Assembly: GCF_048060095.1 (NCBI RefSeq)
Contig: NZ_JBLUOA010000001.1
Coordinates: 1,798,001 to 1,862,000 of the forward strand
Direction: 5' to 3'
Source: JBLUOA01 sp048060095
GTDB taxonomy: Bacteria > Pseudomonadota > Alphaproteobacteria > Rhodobacterales > Rhodobacteraceae
DNA length: 64,000 bases
The notes beneath the pieces are model-generated. The model was not told where the DNA came from. It saw only the letters and a program-made list of their open reading frames with translations, and ran no database searches. A program made the position numbers and the translations under genes. This document shows positions 27,137 to 36,824 of the stretch, piece after piece. Position 1 is the stretch's first letter, and every line of letters begins with the position of its first letter.

Positions 27137-28009
27137 ATGCGCCATAGCCAGCTTAAAGCATTTCATAATGTAGCCCTTCACGGCGGGTTTTCCCGCGCGG
27201 CAGAGGCGTTGTTTTTGACGCAACCCGCAATCTCAGAACAGGTGCGGAAGCTCGAACAGGATCACGATGTCCTGCTGTTTTCACGCGACCGAAAGCGGGT
27301 TCGACTGACCAAAGAAGGCGAACGTCTGTTCCTTCTGACCCGGCAATTGTTCGAGGTCGAAGAGCAGATCGAAGAATACATGTCCGAAACCCGCGCCGCC
27401 GTCGAAGGATCGCTGCGCATCATCGCGGACTCTGCGCATTACATCACCGGCGTGCTGGCCCGGTTTCGCAAGAAACACCCCAAGGTGCTGGTTTCGCTGC
27501 GAACCGGAAACTCCGAAGAAGTGCTGAGCGAACTTCGCGCCTACAACGCCGAAATTGGGATCGTCGGCAGTATCGCCCCCGGTCAGGACATGGAAAAGCT
27601 GGACCTGGGTGCATCGCCCATTGTGGCGATTGCGGCGAAAGGATTTTTCCCCGCCGAGACGCGCCAACTTGATCTGCACGATCTGGCCGAAATGCCGTTG
27701 GTGTTTCGAGAGAAGGGATCAAAAACCCGCCAGAAACTCGAAGATGCCGCAGCCCAATTGAAAGTCAAACTCATCCCCGCGATTGAGGCGGAAGGCCGTG
27801 AAGCGATGAGGGAGGTCGTCGCCTCCGGTGCCGGGGTCGGTTTCGTTTCGGGGGCCGAGGTCGGGCGTGATGACCGGATCGTCGAAATCCCCCTGACCGG
27901 AGTCACGATCAGCATGAACGAAACCCTGATCTACCTCTCCCAGCGCCGCGACGTTCGGGTCATCCGCGCGTTCATGGAACACGCCTCAGCGCTTGGTGCA
28001 AAACCCTAG
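27137..28009 (+). CDS. LysR-family regulator, probable activator of AEP genes
   Basis: The 290-residue protein has an N-terminal LysR helix-turn-helix (FHNVALHGGFSRAAEALFLTQPAISEQVRKLE) and a substrate-binding effector domain (about 88-285). It diverges from phnW and its 3' end overlaps the convergent transporter gene by 4 bp (a shared CTAG). This placement between the catabolic operon and the importer strongly suggests that it senses AEP or phosphonoacetaldehyde and activates both sets, which is known for AEP gene clusters controlled by LysR proteins rather than by PhoB. No ribosome-binding site of note precedes the ATG. Confidence 0.88.
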   Translation: MRHSQLKAFHNVALHGGFSRAAEALFLTQPAISEQVRKLEQDHDVLLFSRDRKRVRLTKEGERLFLLTRQLFEVEEQIEEYMSETRAAVEGSLRIIADSAHYITGVLARFRKKHPKVLVSLRTGNSEEVLSELRAYNAEIGIVGSIAPGQDMEKLDLGASPIVAIAAKGFFPAETRQLDLHDLAEMPLVFREKGSKTRQKLEDAAAQLKVKLIPAIEAEGREAMREVVASGAGVGFVSGAEVGRDDRIVEIPLTGVTISMNETLIYLSQRRDVRVIRAFMEHASALGAKP

Positions 28010-30021
28010 CGCGACCGCCAAGCCTGCGTTCGTTTCAAGATGCCTTTCGACGCGATCAAATGCAGAATGCGTGCGGTTGCGTTGGTGTAAAAGATCATCA
28101 TCCCCATTGCCGCCGCTGGCGCGACATCGCCCGCGTCGTCCATGTTCAGCACGGCAATTGAGGCGAGGTTCGTTTTTGGCGAGTAAAGAAACACCACCGC
28201 CGATACCGTCGTCATCGCGTTCACGAACAGATAGATTGAAATGTCGAGAACGGCGGGCAAGCACACCGGCACCGTCACCCGCGAAAACAGCTTGAGCGTT
28301 GGCTGCTTCAGTGAGGCGGAGACAGACTCAAACTCCCGATCCATTTGCTTTAGCGCGGTCACCGCCGTGAGGTGAGAGACCGTGTAGAAATGCGTCACCG
28401 TGCAAACGACAAGAATCGCCATCGTGCCGTAAATCGCGTTCAGCGGGTTCGCGGGGTTGTTGAAGAAGAAAATATAGGCAAGGCCCAGCACCATCCCCGG
28501 AATGGCCATCGGCAACATGGCGAACATCTGGAACAGGTTGCGCCCGGTTTTGAAGCCATTGGATTTCTCAACCAAATAGGCACCGAAAAAGACAATCGCC
28601 GTGCCAAAGATCGCGGTTAGAAGCCCCAATTTGATGGAATTGAAATAGGAGGCCCAACCGCCGCCATCCATCCGGTCAAACTGGAAGTTGCGCAGGCTGA
28701 AGCTGAGGTCATAGGGCCAGAACTTGATCAGCGCCGCGAACTGGCAGACAGCCAGCAATCCGACGATAAACACGGCAACAGCGCAGCAATAGGCGAACCA
28801 GCCCCAATCCGCCTTGGTGTTCGGCGTCGGCTGATACGGAACGGACCGGGCCGAGAGCAACGCCACCTGTTTGCCCTGCACCAATCGGTCGATGGCAAAG
28901 GCAAAGATCGCCGGGACAACCAGCACGACAGACACCACCGCGCCCATTTCAAAATTCTGCTGTCCGATCACCTGCTTGTAGATGTCGACCGCCAGCACAT
29001 TGAACTGCCCGCCGATCACTTTCGGTAATCCAAAATCTGTGATGACAAGGTTGAACACGACAAACGCGGCCGAGATCAAACCATACCGCGCGCCCGGAAT
29101 TGTCACGGTCCAGAACGTGCGCCACGGGCTTGCGCGCAAGGACACCGCCGCTTCGTAAAGGCGCATGTCCGAAATCGCCAAGGCCGTCGAAATAATCAGA
29201 AACGCGTGCGGGAAGGTGAAAAACACCGACCCGATCACGATGCCGATTGGCCCGTAAATACTTGCCCCGAACAAGAGTTCCTTCAGCATCCCTTGATTAC
29301 CGAACAGGTAGACCAATGCGATCCCCGGCAGAAGTGACGGCACGAGGATCGGCGCCATTGCGATCAGCTTGAATGCGCCCTTGAAACGCATACAACTTCG
29401 GCTGAGAGCGTAAGCGAACCCAAAGGCCAGCGTGACCGTAACCACCGTGCTGATCAACGCGATCACCAAGGAGTTTTGGATCGACTTGAACAGCGCTGGC
29501 GTCGAAAAGTAATTCTCGAAGTTGCCGAGGCCAACATCCTTCACGGGCCGCAACTGCACACGCCGGAAGGTGTTTGAATCAAGCTCCACCCACTCCGTCC
29601 CCGTTTGCAATGTGGACCCGACGAGAAACCGACCGTCTTCGTTCGTGTTGCGCAATCGATAAAGGACGGGGCTGCGGAAACTGAAATCAGGGAAGAATTG
29701 CGTGACCGGCAACCTGCCATCCGCCCCGGCGGTTAGATCGGAGTCAGGCACGACGTCAAGCTGTTCGTTCAAGGTGGCAAACGTGACAGGATCAGTAACA
29801 AACTGCCCACCTTCGTCGCTCTCCTGCACCTCATACTGCCCAAGCTCAAACTTGAAGGTCGAAAAGCTTTTGGACAGCATCGCGTAAAGCGGAAAGATCA
29901 GCGTGACGATCAGATAAAGCGCAATCACGACCATGCCGCCGCGCATGATCAGGTCGTCCCGGCTCAGCTTTCCGCGAATGCGCGGACCGGACGGGAGCGT
30001 TTGGGGTGTCGTATCAGTCAC
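28006..30021 (-). CDS. aepW: AEP ABC transporter fused permease
   Basis: The 671-residue protein carries two permease domains in one chain, as in the AepXVW (also called PhnU2-type) AEP importer. The N-terminal helix (about 29-50) is followed by a periplasmic insertion of about 125 residues (about 52-178), then permease domain 1 (about 180-370, ending before the IDRLVQGKQ linker), a further helix, and domain 2 (about 470-655). EAA-like loops are visible in YEAAVSLRASPWRTF and EFESVSASLKQPTLKLFSRV. It lies 3 bp after the ATPase gene and ends convergent with the LysR gene, sharing CTAG. The large insertion is longer than I expect for most fused permeases of this type. Confidence 0.87.
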   Translation of the reverse strand: MTDTTPQTLPSGPRIRGKLSRDDLIMRGGMVVIALYLIVTLIFPLYAMLSKSFSTFKFELGQYEVQESDEGGQFVTDPVTFATLNEQLDVVPDSDLTAGADGRLPVTQFFPDFSFRSPVLYRLRNTNEDGRFLVGSTLQTGTEWVELDSNTFRRVQLRPVKDVGLGNFENYFSTPALFKSIQNSLVIALISTVVTVTLAFGFAYALSRSCMRFKGAFKLIAMAPILVPSLLPGIALVYLFGNQGMLKELLFGASIYGPIGIVIGSVFFTFPHAFLIISTALAISDMRLYEAAVSLRASPWRTFWTVTIPGARYGLISAAFVVFNLVITDFGLPKVIGGQFNVLAVDIYKQVIGQQNFEMGAVVSVVLVVPAIFAFAIDRLVQGKQVALLSARSVPYQPTPNTKADWGWFAYCCAVAVFIVGLLAVCQFAALIKFWPYDLSFSLRNFQFDRMDGGGWASYFNSIKLGLLTAIFGTAIVFFGAYLVEKSNGFKTGRNLFQMFAMLPMAIPGMVLGLAYIFFFNNPANPLNAIYGTMAILVVCTVTHFYTVSHLTAVTALKQMDREFESVSASLKQPTLKLFSRVTVPVCLPAVLDISIYLFVNAMTTVSAVVFLYSPKTNLASIAVLNMDDAGDVAPAAAMGMMIFYTNATARILHLIASKGILKRTQAWRSR

Positions 30022-30024
30022 GGC

Positions 30025-31134
<1,110 letters not shown>

Positions 31135-31206
31135 GGTGGACGTCCTTGTCTTCGATAGGTCAATGGGCGTGGTTCAGGCTAGGCCACCAAGCGGTAGGCC
31201 GGGTCA

Positions 31207-31228
31207 GGAGGAGCGCGAACGCTCCTCC
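31207..31228 (-). other. Perfect intercistronic hairpin between aepX and aepV
   Basis: A 9-bp perfect GC-rich stem (GGAGGAGCG with CGCTCCTCC) closes a 4-nt loop, TTCG on the transcript, one of the most stable tetraloops. It lies between the binding-protein stop and the ATPase start and has no U-run. It probably protects the upstream aepX mRNA from 3' exonuclease or partly attenuates readthrough, so that the binding protein is made in excess. Confidence 0.65.
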
Positions 31229-31237
31229 CATTTGCAA

Positions 31238-32260
31238 TTATTCGCGGGGCTCGGATTTCCCGTCGTAGCGGCCTTGCCACTCTTCAAGGATCGCGGCCCG
31301 GTTGTTCGCCGCGAATTCGAAATCGTTTTCGATCATCGCGTCAAGCAGACCTTCCGGGAAATGTTCGACGGGTTTCGCAACACCCGGCATCGCGACAACA
31401 GCGTAGCCCGAATTATACATCTCCATCGCGCCGCGTGTGACGGTAAAGTCGACCAGCTTTTGCGCGGCTTCAATGTCGTCGGTGCCCGCAACGATTGCGG
31501 TCGCTTCCATATCCCAGCCGACACCCTCGGACGGCACGATGATCTCCAGCGGTGCGCCGTCGGCTTTGGATTTCGCTCCGCGGAAGGCGAAAGAAACGCC
31601 AATCGGGATTTCGCCAGCCGCGGCCAGCTTGCACGGTTTCGACCCGGAATGGGTATAACGCGCAATGTTCTGGTGAAGCGCGTCCATATACTCCCAGCCG
31701 CCCTCTTCCCCGAAGATCTGAAGCCAGCTTGAAACATCAAGAAAGCCGGTGCCCGAGGAATTCGGGTTCGGCATGATAACGTGGCCTTCATACATCGGGT
31801 CGGTCAGGTCTTGCCACGAGGTCGGCGGCGTCAGGCCGTTCGCCTCGGCCTCAACCGTGTTGTAGCAGACCGCCGCAACCCAGGCGTCCATACCGACCCA
31901 CGCGGGCGGGCTGTCGCCATCGACGAATTTGGGATCAAGTTCCTCAACACCGGCGGGGGCGTAGGGTTCAAGCATCCCTTCGGATTTCAGCAGCAGAAGC
32001 GACGTTGCAGCCAGCCCCCAAATCACATCGGCCTGCGGATTGTCCCGTTCGGCCAGCAGTTTCGCGGTAATAATCCCGGTGGAATCGCGCACCCAATTGA
32101 TCGTGATATCAGGGTGTTCTTCATTAAATGCAGCAGCATAGCGGGCAAGGTCTTCTGCTTCGACGGCGGTGTAAACGGTAAGCTCCGTTTGCGCCGCAAG
32201 GCTCGTGGCAGACAGCATCCCCGCCGCAATCGACATAACAAGCGATTTGCGGATTTTCAT
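31238..32260 (-). CDS. aepX: AEP ABC transporter substrate-binding protein
   Basis: This is the periplasmic binding protein of the AEP importer (340 residues). It begins at the ATG at 32258-32260, preceded by GAGGAGA; the longer frame upstream lacks a ribosome-binding site. A signal peptide is present (MKIRKSLVMSIAAGMLSATSLAAQ, cleavage after about residue 22). The mature protein opens ELTVYTAVEAEDLARYAAAFNEE, the form of the family 1 iron/phosphonate-type binding proteins. It is the first gene of aepXVW and diverges from the glycerate kinase gene; the roughly 255-bp gap between them holds its promoter, including a GAAAA-N7-TTTTC inverted repeat near 32363-32379. Confidence 0.88.
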   Translation of the reverse strand: MKIRKSLVMSIAAGMLSATSLAAQTELTVYTAVEAEDLARYAAAFNEEHPDITINWVRDSTGIITAKLLAERDNPQADVIWGLAATSLLLLKSEGMLEPYAPAGVEELDPKFVDGDSPPAWVGMDAWVAAVCYNTVEAEANGLTPPTSWQDLTDPMYEGHVIMPNPNSSGTGFLDVSSWLQIFGEEGGWEYMDALHQNIARYTHSGSKPCKLAAAGEIPIGVSFAFRGAKSKADGAPLEIIVPSEGVGWDMEATAIVAGTDDIEAAQKLVDFTVTRGAMEMYNSGYAVVAMPGVAKPVEHFPEGLLDAMIENDFEFAANNRAAILEEWQGRYDGKSEPRE

Positions 32261-32516
32261 GCGTTCAGTCTCCTCTTCTGTTGGGTGCACGCGCGTGCTT
32301 TTCTTTGTTTTTTGTAACGGCCCCATGACCATGAACCGAGTGTTGCAGGTTTAATGAACAAGAAAAATCGATATTTTCTACTAGATCATAGGCACACCCT
32401 ATGAAAGCGATAACTCGAAAACACGCTAAAGGTTATTTCGACTGACGCTGCTAAAGTCACAGATTTACCGTATGGCGATCCGGGTCTACAAAGCGTTGAC
32501 GAAAATGGGGGCCTCG

Positions 32517-33785
32517 ATGCCGATTGATGAAATGCGACGGATGGCGCGGCGGCTGTTCGATGCTGCAGTGCAGGCCGCCGACCCCGCGACCGCTGTGCGG
32601 CGCTATTTTGCGGAGCATTCGGCTCCGAGCCCGGAGGATAGCGGCGTAACCTACGTCATCGCAATTGGCAAAGCCGCCCCGGCTATGCTTGGCGAAGCGT
32701 TGGATCACATCGCAGGGCCAGTCCGTGCCCTCGGCGTCACACACCGCGAAAACGAACACACCGTGCCGGGCGTTGAAATCCTGCGGGCCGGGCATCCGGT
32801 GCCCGATCAGGCGGGCTACAACGCGGCGCAGCGGATCATCGCGCTGCTGTCCGAGGTGGCGGAGAACGACCGGGTCGTCGCGCTCATCTCCGGCGGCGGT
32901 TCCGCGCTGATCCCGGCCCCGGCGGGCGATCTGACGCTGGGTGACAAGATGGCTGTCAATCGGCTGCTTCTTGAAAGCGGGCTTGATATCAACGTGATGA
33001 ACCTAGTCCGGCAGCAACTGTCCGACCTTAAGGGAGGTGGCTTCCTGCGCTACGCGGCCCCTGCCCCGGTCACGGCGCTGATCCTGTCCGATGTGATCGG
33101 CGATGACCTTCGCGCGATTGCAAGCGGCCCGACGGTTGCGCCCCTCGGCACCAGCGCGGACGCGATGAAGCTTCTGCGGGATAACGGCATTTGGGATCAC
33201 CTGCCGGATCGCGTCCGCAGCTACCTTTCGACGAAGAAGGACACCGCCGCCGACACTCCGGCAGAAAACACACTGATCGGCAGCAATCGGGTCAGCCTCG
33301 CGGCGGCCCACTCTGCCGCTACCGATTGGGACGCACGGATCGCGGACAATCATCTGACCGGCGACGTGCAAACAGCGGCCGACAAGATCGTAAGGGCGGC
33401 GGTCAAGGAGGCTGCCAAAAAACCCACAGCACTGATCTTTGGCGGTGAGACGACAGTGAAGATTAAAGGCGACGGGCGCGGCGGACGCAATCAGGAACTC
33501 GCGTTGCGGGTCGCACAGATCGCCGATGGGCTTCTTGGCGGACACTGGGTTTTCCTAAGCGGCGGAACCGATGGCCGGGACGGCCCGACCGACGCTGCCG
33601 GAGGCGTGGTCGACCCCGGAACCCTCAACCGGATCAGTATGGCCGGACAAGATGTCAAAGCGCTGCTGGCCAACAACGACAGCTACGCCGCCCTGAAATC
33701 CGCCGGCGATCTTTTGATGACCGGCGCGACGGGAACGAATGTGGCTGATGTTCAGATATTGCTGCTGCGGCCCGCGAACGGATAG
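32517..33785 (+). CDS. Glycerate 2-kinase (MOFRL family)
   Basis: The protein (422 residues from the ATG at 32517) belongs to the GckA/TtuD family, which phosphorylates D-glycerate to 2-phosphoglycerate, linking glyoxylate or tartrate metabolism to glycolysis. Family landmarks are AIGKAAPAMLGEAL, LISGGGSALIPAP, LKGGGF, LSDVIGDDLRAIASGPT, GGETTVKIKGDGRGGRNQELAL and LSGGTDGRDGPTDAAGG. Earlier in-frame ATGs at 32472 and 32505 are possible; 32517 is favoured because the family usually begins a few residues before the RRLFDAAVQAADP helix. Older annotations call such proteins hydroxypyruvate reductase. It diverges from aepX and converges on the Hint gene. Confidence 0.88.
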   Translation: MPIDEMRRMARRLFDAAVQAADPATAVRRYFAEHSAPSPEDSGVTYVIAIGKAAPAMLGEALDHIAGPVRALGVTHRENEHTVPGVEILRAGHPVPDQAGYNAAQRIIALLSEVAENDRVVALISGGGSALIPAPAGDLTLGDKMAVNRLLLESGLDINVMNLVRQQLSDLKGGGFLRYAAPAPVTALILSDVIGDDLRAIASGPTVAPLGTSADAMKLLRDNGIWDHLPDRVRSYLSTKKDTAADTPAENTLIGSNRVSLAAAHSAATDWDARIADNHLTGDVQTAADKIVRAAVKEAAKKPTALIFGGETTVKIKGDGRGGRNQELALRVAQIADGLLGGHWVFLSGGTDGRDGPTDAAGGVVDPGTLNRISMAGQDVKALLANNDSYAALKSAGDLLMTGATGTNVADVQILLLRPANG

Positions 33786-33812
33786 GCGCGGACCAGCGCC
33801 GAGATCATACCG

Positions 33813-34820
33813 CTACCGGACGGGTGCCGACAAATCCCGCGAATCTAACAACATCGAGCTCAGCACCCGGCCCTCATAAGCTTTCACCTCGGGCAGAGAC
33901 AACGTTCGGCTGTCGGTGGTGATGCCGGGGAACAGGCTTTCAAGCTCATCAAGCTGGGCGGCGGACATCGCCGTTAGCGCAACGTCGCCGACGTGGAAGC
34001 TCTCGGCCGGACAGCCGTTGGCGAAAATCACCTCGTGATCATCAAGCGCAATGTGCCAGTATTCAAGCTCTGGGAACGCGTCGCCGCTGTGCCGGATGGT
34101 CTTGCCGTTCAGCAGGCTTTTCGCGCTGGCGAGCACGGCGGATTCCGCGACGATCAGATCGACATGACCGCCTTCGATCAAGATGCGATGCTGGGGCGAA
34201 ACGTGCAGATCCTTCGCGGGCGTGTTGCGCCCCAAGGCATCCGCTTCGATCACAATCGGCTCAAGGCTCGAATTACCGCGCCGACGTTCTTCCGACACAA
34301 CGGAGGACGCAATCCATCGGATCGGTTTCACGCCGTTGTCGCGGGTGACGAGTAGATCGCCGACCTTCAACGCCTCGACCAGTTTTGGCCCGTCAGAGGT
34401 CAGGATTTCGGTGCCGCGGGTAAAGCATACCTCGTTCTCGCCGAATATGGTGATTGTGACCTGATGGGTGTCGACCACGGTGGTCCCGTTCACGGTCGTC
34501 TGCGCGCCGCCTGTCCACGATGTATCGAACACCTGAATGTTGAAAGTGACCGTCATCGACTGGCCAGCGTCCAGCCCGTCAAGCGCCGGATCGTCCGAGT
34601 CGAACACGAAAGACCACGTATAGCCGCCTTCGTTATTCGCCGTGTTCTGATTTATCGTGAGCGTTCCGAAAGTCGGCACCGACAGGATGTTATAGCCACC
34701 GGCAACCCAAGAGATCGTTCCCGGCTCTGTATTTATAACCGTCCCGCTCGCTGTTGTGTTTCCGGCTCCGTTGAAGCCTTCGGTCATACTCGCGGTCGTC
34801 GGACCTGACAAACTTACCAT
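33813..34820 (-). CDS. VCBS-like / Hint domain protein
   Basis: The 335-residue protein has a Thr/Gly/Asn-rich beta-sandwich N-terminal half (about 1-128, ending in VTITIFGENE, like a VCBS repeat) and a C-terminal Hint domain (about 131-300) of the hedgehog/intein fold: nucleophile Cys at about 132 (CFTRGTEILT), LKVGDLLVTRDNGVKPIRW, and the PQHRILI block. Such proteins are common in Rhodobacteraceae, where the Hint domain may self-cleave a secreted protein. No signal peptide is seen, so export would be by type I secretion or another route. The start has no clear ribosome-binding site, and a stop codon lies a short way upstream in frame. Confidence 0.8.
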   Translation of the reverse strand: MVSLSGPTTASMTEGFNGAGNTTASGTVINTEPGTISWVAGGYNILSVPTFGTLTINQNTANNEGGYTWSFVFDSDDPALDGLDAGQSMTVTFNIQVFDTSWTGGAQTTVNGTTVVDTHQVTITIFGENEVCFTRGTEILTSDGPKLVEALKVGDLLVTRDNGVKPIRWIASSVVSEERRRGNSSLEPIVIEADALGRNTPAKDLHVSPQHRILIEGGHVDLIVAESAVLASAKSLLNGKTIRHSGDAFPELEYWHIALDDHEVIFANGCPAESFHVGDVALTAMSAAQLDELESLFPGITTDSRTLSLPEVKAYEGRVLSSMLLDSRDLSAPVR

Positions 34821-35014
34821 ATAATTCAGTCGCCACTTGTTAGTCGTTGCGTACCATCCGACCCGTCATCTGGAAAAGACGGAATCACACCCTGTTCTTT
34901 AACTATATATTAATCTGCTCGCTTGATCGCATGTCAGGGGAAAAACGCAGGTTTTAAGACATCGAACCCGCCGAAATGTTGCAAAAAGCACGATAACGCG
35001 CCGCAATCGGCGCT

Positions 35015-35524
35015 CTATTCAATCGGTGTGACGCGACTTTTCCACTTTTTCGTTCCCGCAGACCGGTGCCATTCGAGGATTTTCTTTTGGCCGTTGTGGA
35101 TGCGCACCGTCTTGACGCTGTCGACCTCAATGGTCGCCTTGATATTTTCGATAATGTCTTTGCCGTGACCCCAAGGCGCCATGATATCCATGATCCAAAG
35201 CTGATCGCCAGAATTCCATTCTTCGAAATTATCAAGCCCAGTGCCAGCAATATGCTTTGCCTCAGCCTCGGCGTTCAGTTTCGCCCAGGTCACGACGCCC
35301 CGTGGCACGCCCCGTGCGCGATAAACCTGAAATTGCTTGAGGTAGATCGGCGGCTCAAACACCTTGGCGATCGCCTGCATCGACCATTTTTGGTAGAGGT
35401 TTGAGTAAAAGCAAAGAAACGCAATCTCTCCGAAAACCCGCAGAACATCGTCGTTAGGGTAAAGCGGAGAGACTTGGATCAGATCACCGGCATCCTCTTG
35501 ATCTTCTGGCATCAGCAAGTCCAT
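35015..35524 (-). CDS. HlyC-family acyltransferase homologue lacking the catalytic His
   Basis: HlyC-type enzymes attach fatty acyl groups from acyl-ACP to lysines of RTX toxins. The 169-residue protein (start at the ATG at 35522-35524) aligns with E. coli HlyC through the family core: FGEIAFLCFYSNLYQKW, TWAKLNAEAEAKHIA and WNSGDQLWIMDIMAPWG. The catalytic Asp92 equivalent (Asp113) is kept, but the catalytic His23 position is Tyr44 (codon TAC). No RTX substrate gene or type I exporter is in the window. It diverges from the TIGR03032 gene and is followed by the Hint gene on the same strand after 194 bp. It could be a degenerate or re-purposed acyltransferase. Confidence 0.72.
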   Translation of the reverse strand: MDLLMPEDQEDAGDLIQVSPLYPNDDVLRVFGEIAFLCFYSNLYQKWSMQAIAKVFEPPIYLKQFQVYRARGVPRGVVTWAKLNAEAEAKHIAGTGLDNFEEWNSGDQLWIMDIMAPWGHGKDIIENIKATIEVDSVKTVRIHNGQKKILEWHRSAGTKKWKSRVTPIE

Positions 35525-35597
35525 TTCTGAAATTCGGACGGGTGTGTTAGCTATGCCTAAATGAAACAAGTTTGTCAGTAAATCTCGGAGTTTTTCG

Positions 35598-36713
35598 ATG
35601 CGGGACGATCCGGAAAATGCGCAAGGTGTCGATCTTACCCTGCCCCGCGTGCCCGAAACGCGGACGGAGACGATCAACCTAATCCCGTCGCACGGCTTCA
35701 AAGGATGGCTTGCGAAACACCGGGTTTCGCTGGCGTTCAACACCTACCACATCGGCAAGGTGTTCATGATGGGGCTCGACGACCTCGGGCATTTTTCGTT
35801 TTCCGACGCGTCCTTTCACCGCTCAATGGGGCTTAGCCTTCACGATGGAACGCTCTGGATGGCGAGCCTGAAGCAGGTTTGGCGGTTTGAGAATTTCCTG
35901 CGCAAGGGCCAGACCTCGCAAGGCAATGACGCGATCTTTGCGCCCGTTGGGGCCACGACGACCGGCATGATAAATTTGCATGATGTGAGGGCCAGCGAAC
36001 ATGGCGTTTACTTCATCTCTTGCAATTTCAACTGCATTGGACGGCTCCACGAAAAATGGAGCTTTGAGCCGCTTTGGAAGCCACCCTTCATCAGCGAATT
36101 CGCGCATGGCGACCGGTGCCACCTGAACTGTCTGGCGCTTGAACATGGGCGGCCAAAATACGTGACGTGCTTTTCAAACACCGACACGTTGCTCGGCTGG
36201 CGGTCACTTCCGAAAGACGCGGGGTCTGGCTTGTTGATCGACGTCACGACTGATGAGGTGATCTGCGAACGTCTGCACATGCCCCACTCCCCCCAGATCC
36301 ATAACGGGCAGCTTTACGTTGCGAATAGCGGTGCGGGCGAGTTCGGACAGATCGACCGTGACAGCGGAGAATACACGCCGATCTGCTTCATCCCCGGCTT
36401 TACCCGCGGCGTGTCGTTCTGGAAGAATTACGCCTTCGTCGGCGCATCGAAACCCCGCGAGAACGGGGTGTTTGAGGGCAACGATAGCACCCCACTTAAC
36501 CAACGTCTAAAGGATGAAGGGCTGAAACCGGAATGTTCGATCTCCGTGGTTAACCTGAATACCGGAGAGATTGAGCATCGCATCGCAATCGAAGGGCTGG
36601 CGTCGGAAATATACGATGTCTGCGTGCTGCCCGGCGTGCGGCGACCGATGATCGCCGATCTGGAAAGCGAGGCGATGAACAAGATGTTCAGGCCGTCTCG
36701 CACGCATATCTGA
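35598..36713 (+). CDS. TIGR03032-family protein of unknown function
   Basis: The 371-residue protein matches the uncharacterised TIGR03032 family: a repeated beta-propeller-like pattern with WMASLKQVWRFEN, DVRASEHGVYFISCNFNCIG, FSNTDTLLGWR, PHSPQIHNGQLYVANSGAGEFG and PGFTRGVSFW, and a C-terminal MFRPSR. No signal peptide is evident. The ATG is preceded by GGAG at 7 bp. The gene diverges from the HlyC-like gene with only 73 bp between them, so the two may share regulation. TIGR03032 genes often occur near surface-protein or secretion genes, but their function is unknown. Confidence 0.75.
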   Translation: MRDDPENAQGVDLTLPRVPETRTETINLIPSHGFKGWLAKHRVSLAFNTYHIGKVFMMGLDDLGHFSFSDASFHRSMGLSLHDGTLWMASLKQVWRFENFLRKGQTSQGNDAIFAPVGATTTGMINLHDVRASEHGVYFISCNFNCIGRLHEKWSFEPLWKPPFISEFAHGDRCHLNCLALEHGRPKYVTCFSNTDTLLGWRSLPKDAGSGLLIDVTTDEVICERLHMPHSPQIHNGQLYVANSGAGEFGQIDRDSGEYTPICFIPGFTRGVSFWKNYAFVGASKPRENGVFEGNDSTPLNQRLKDEGLKPECSISVVNLNTGEIEHRIAIEGLASEIYDVCVLPGVRRPMIADLESEAMNKMFRPSRTHI

Positions 36714-36824
36714 GCCACCCAAAAACCACCGCCAAAATCATCGATTCAAGATAGACGTTCCACTTTTGCCGGTCTTTGGCGTAGTGTTGAAGGTTCCAAC
36801 GCCTTTATTCAAAGGATCATCAGC

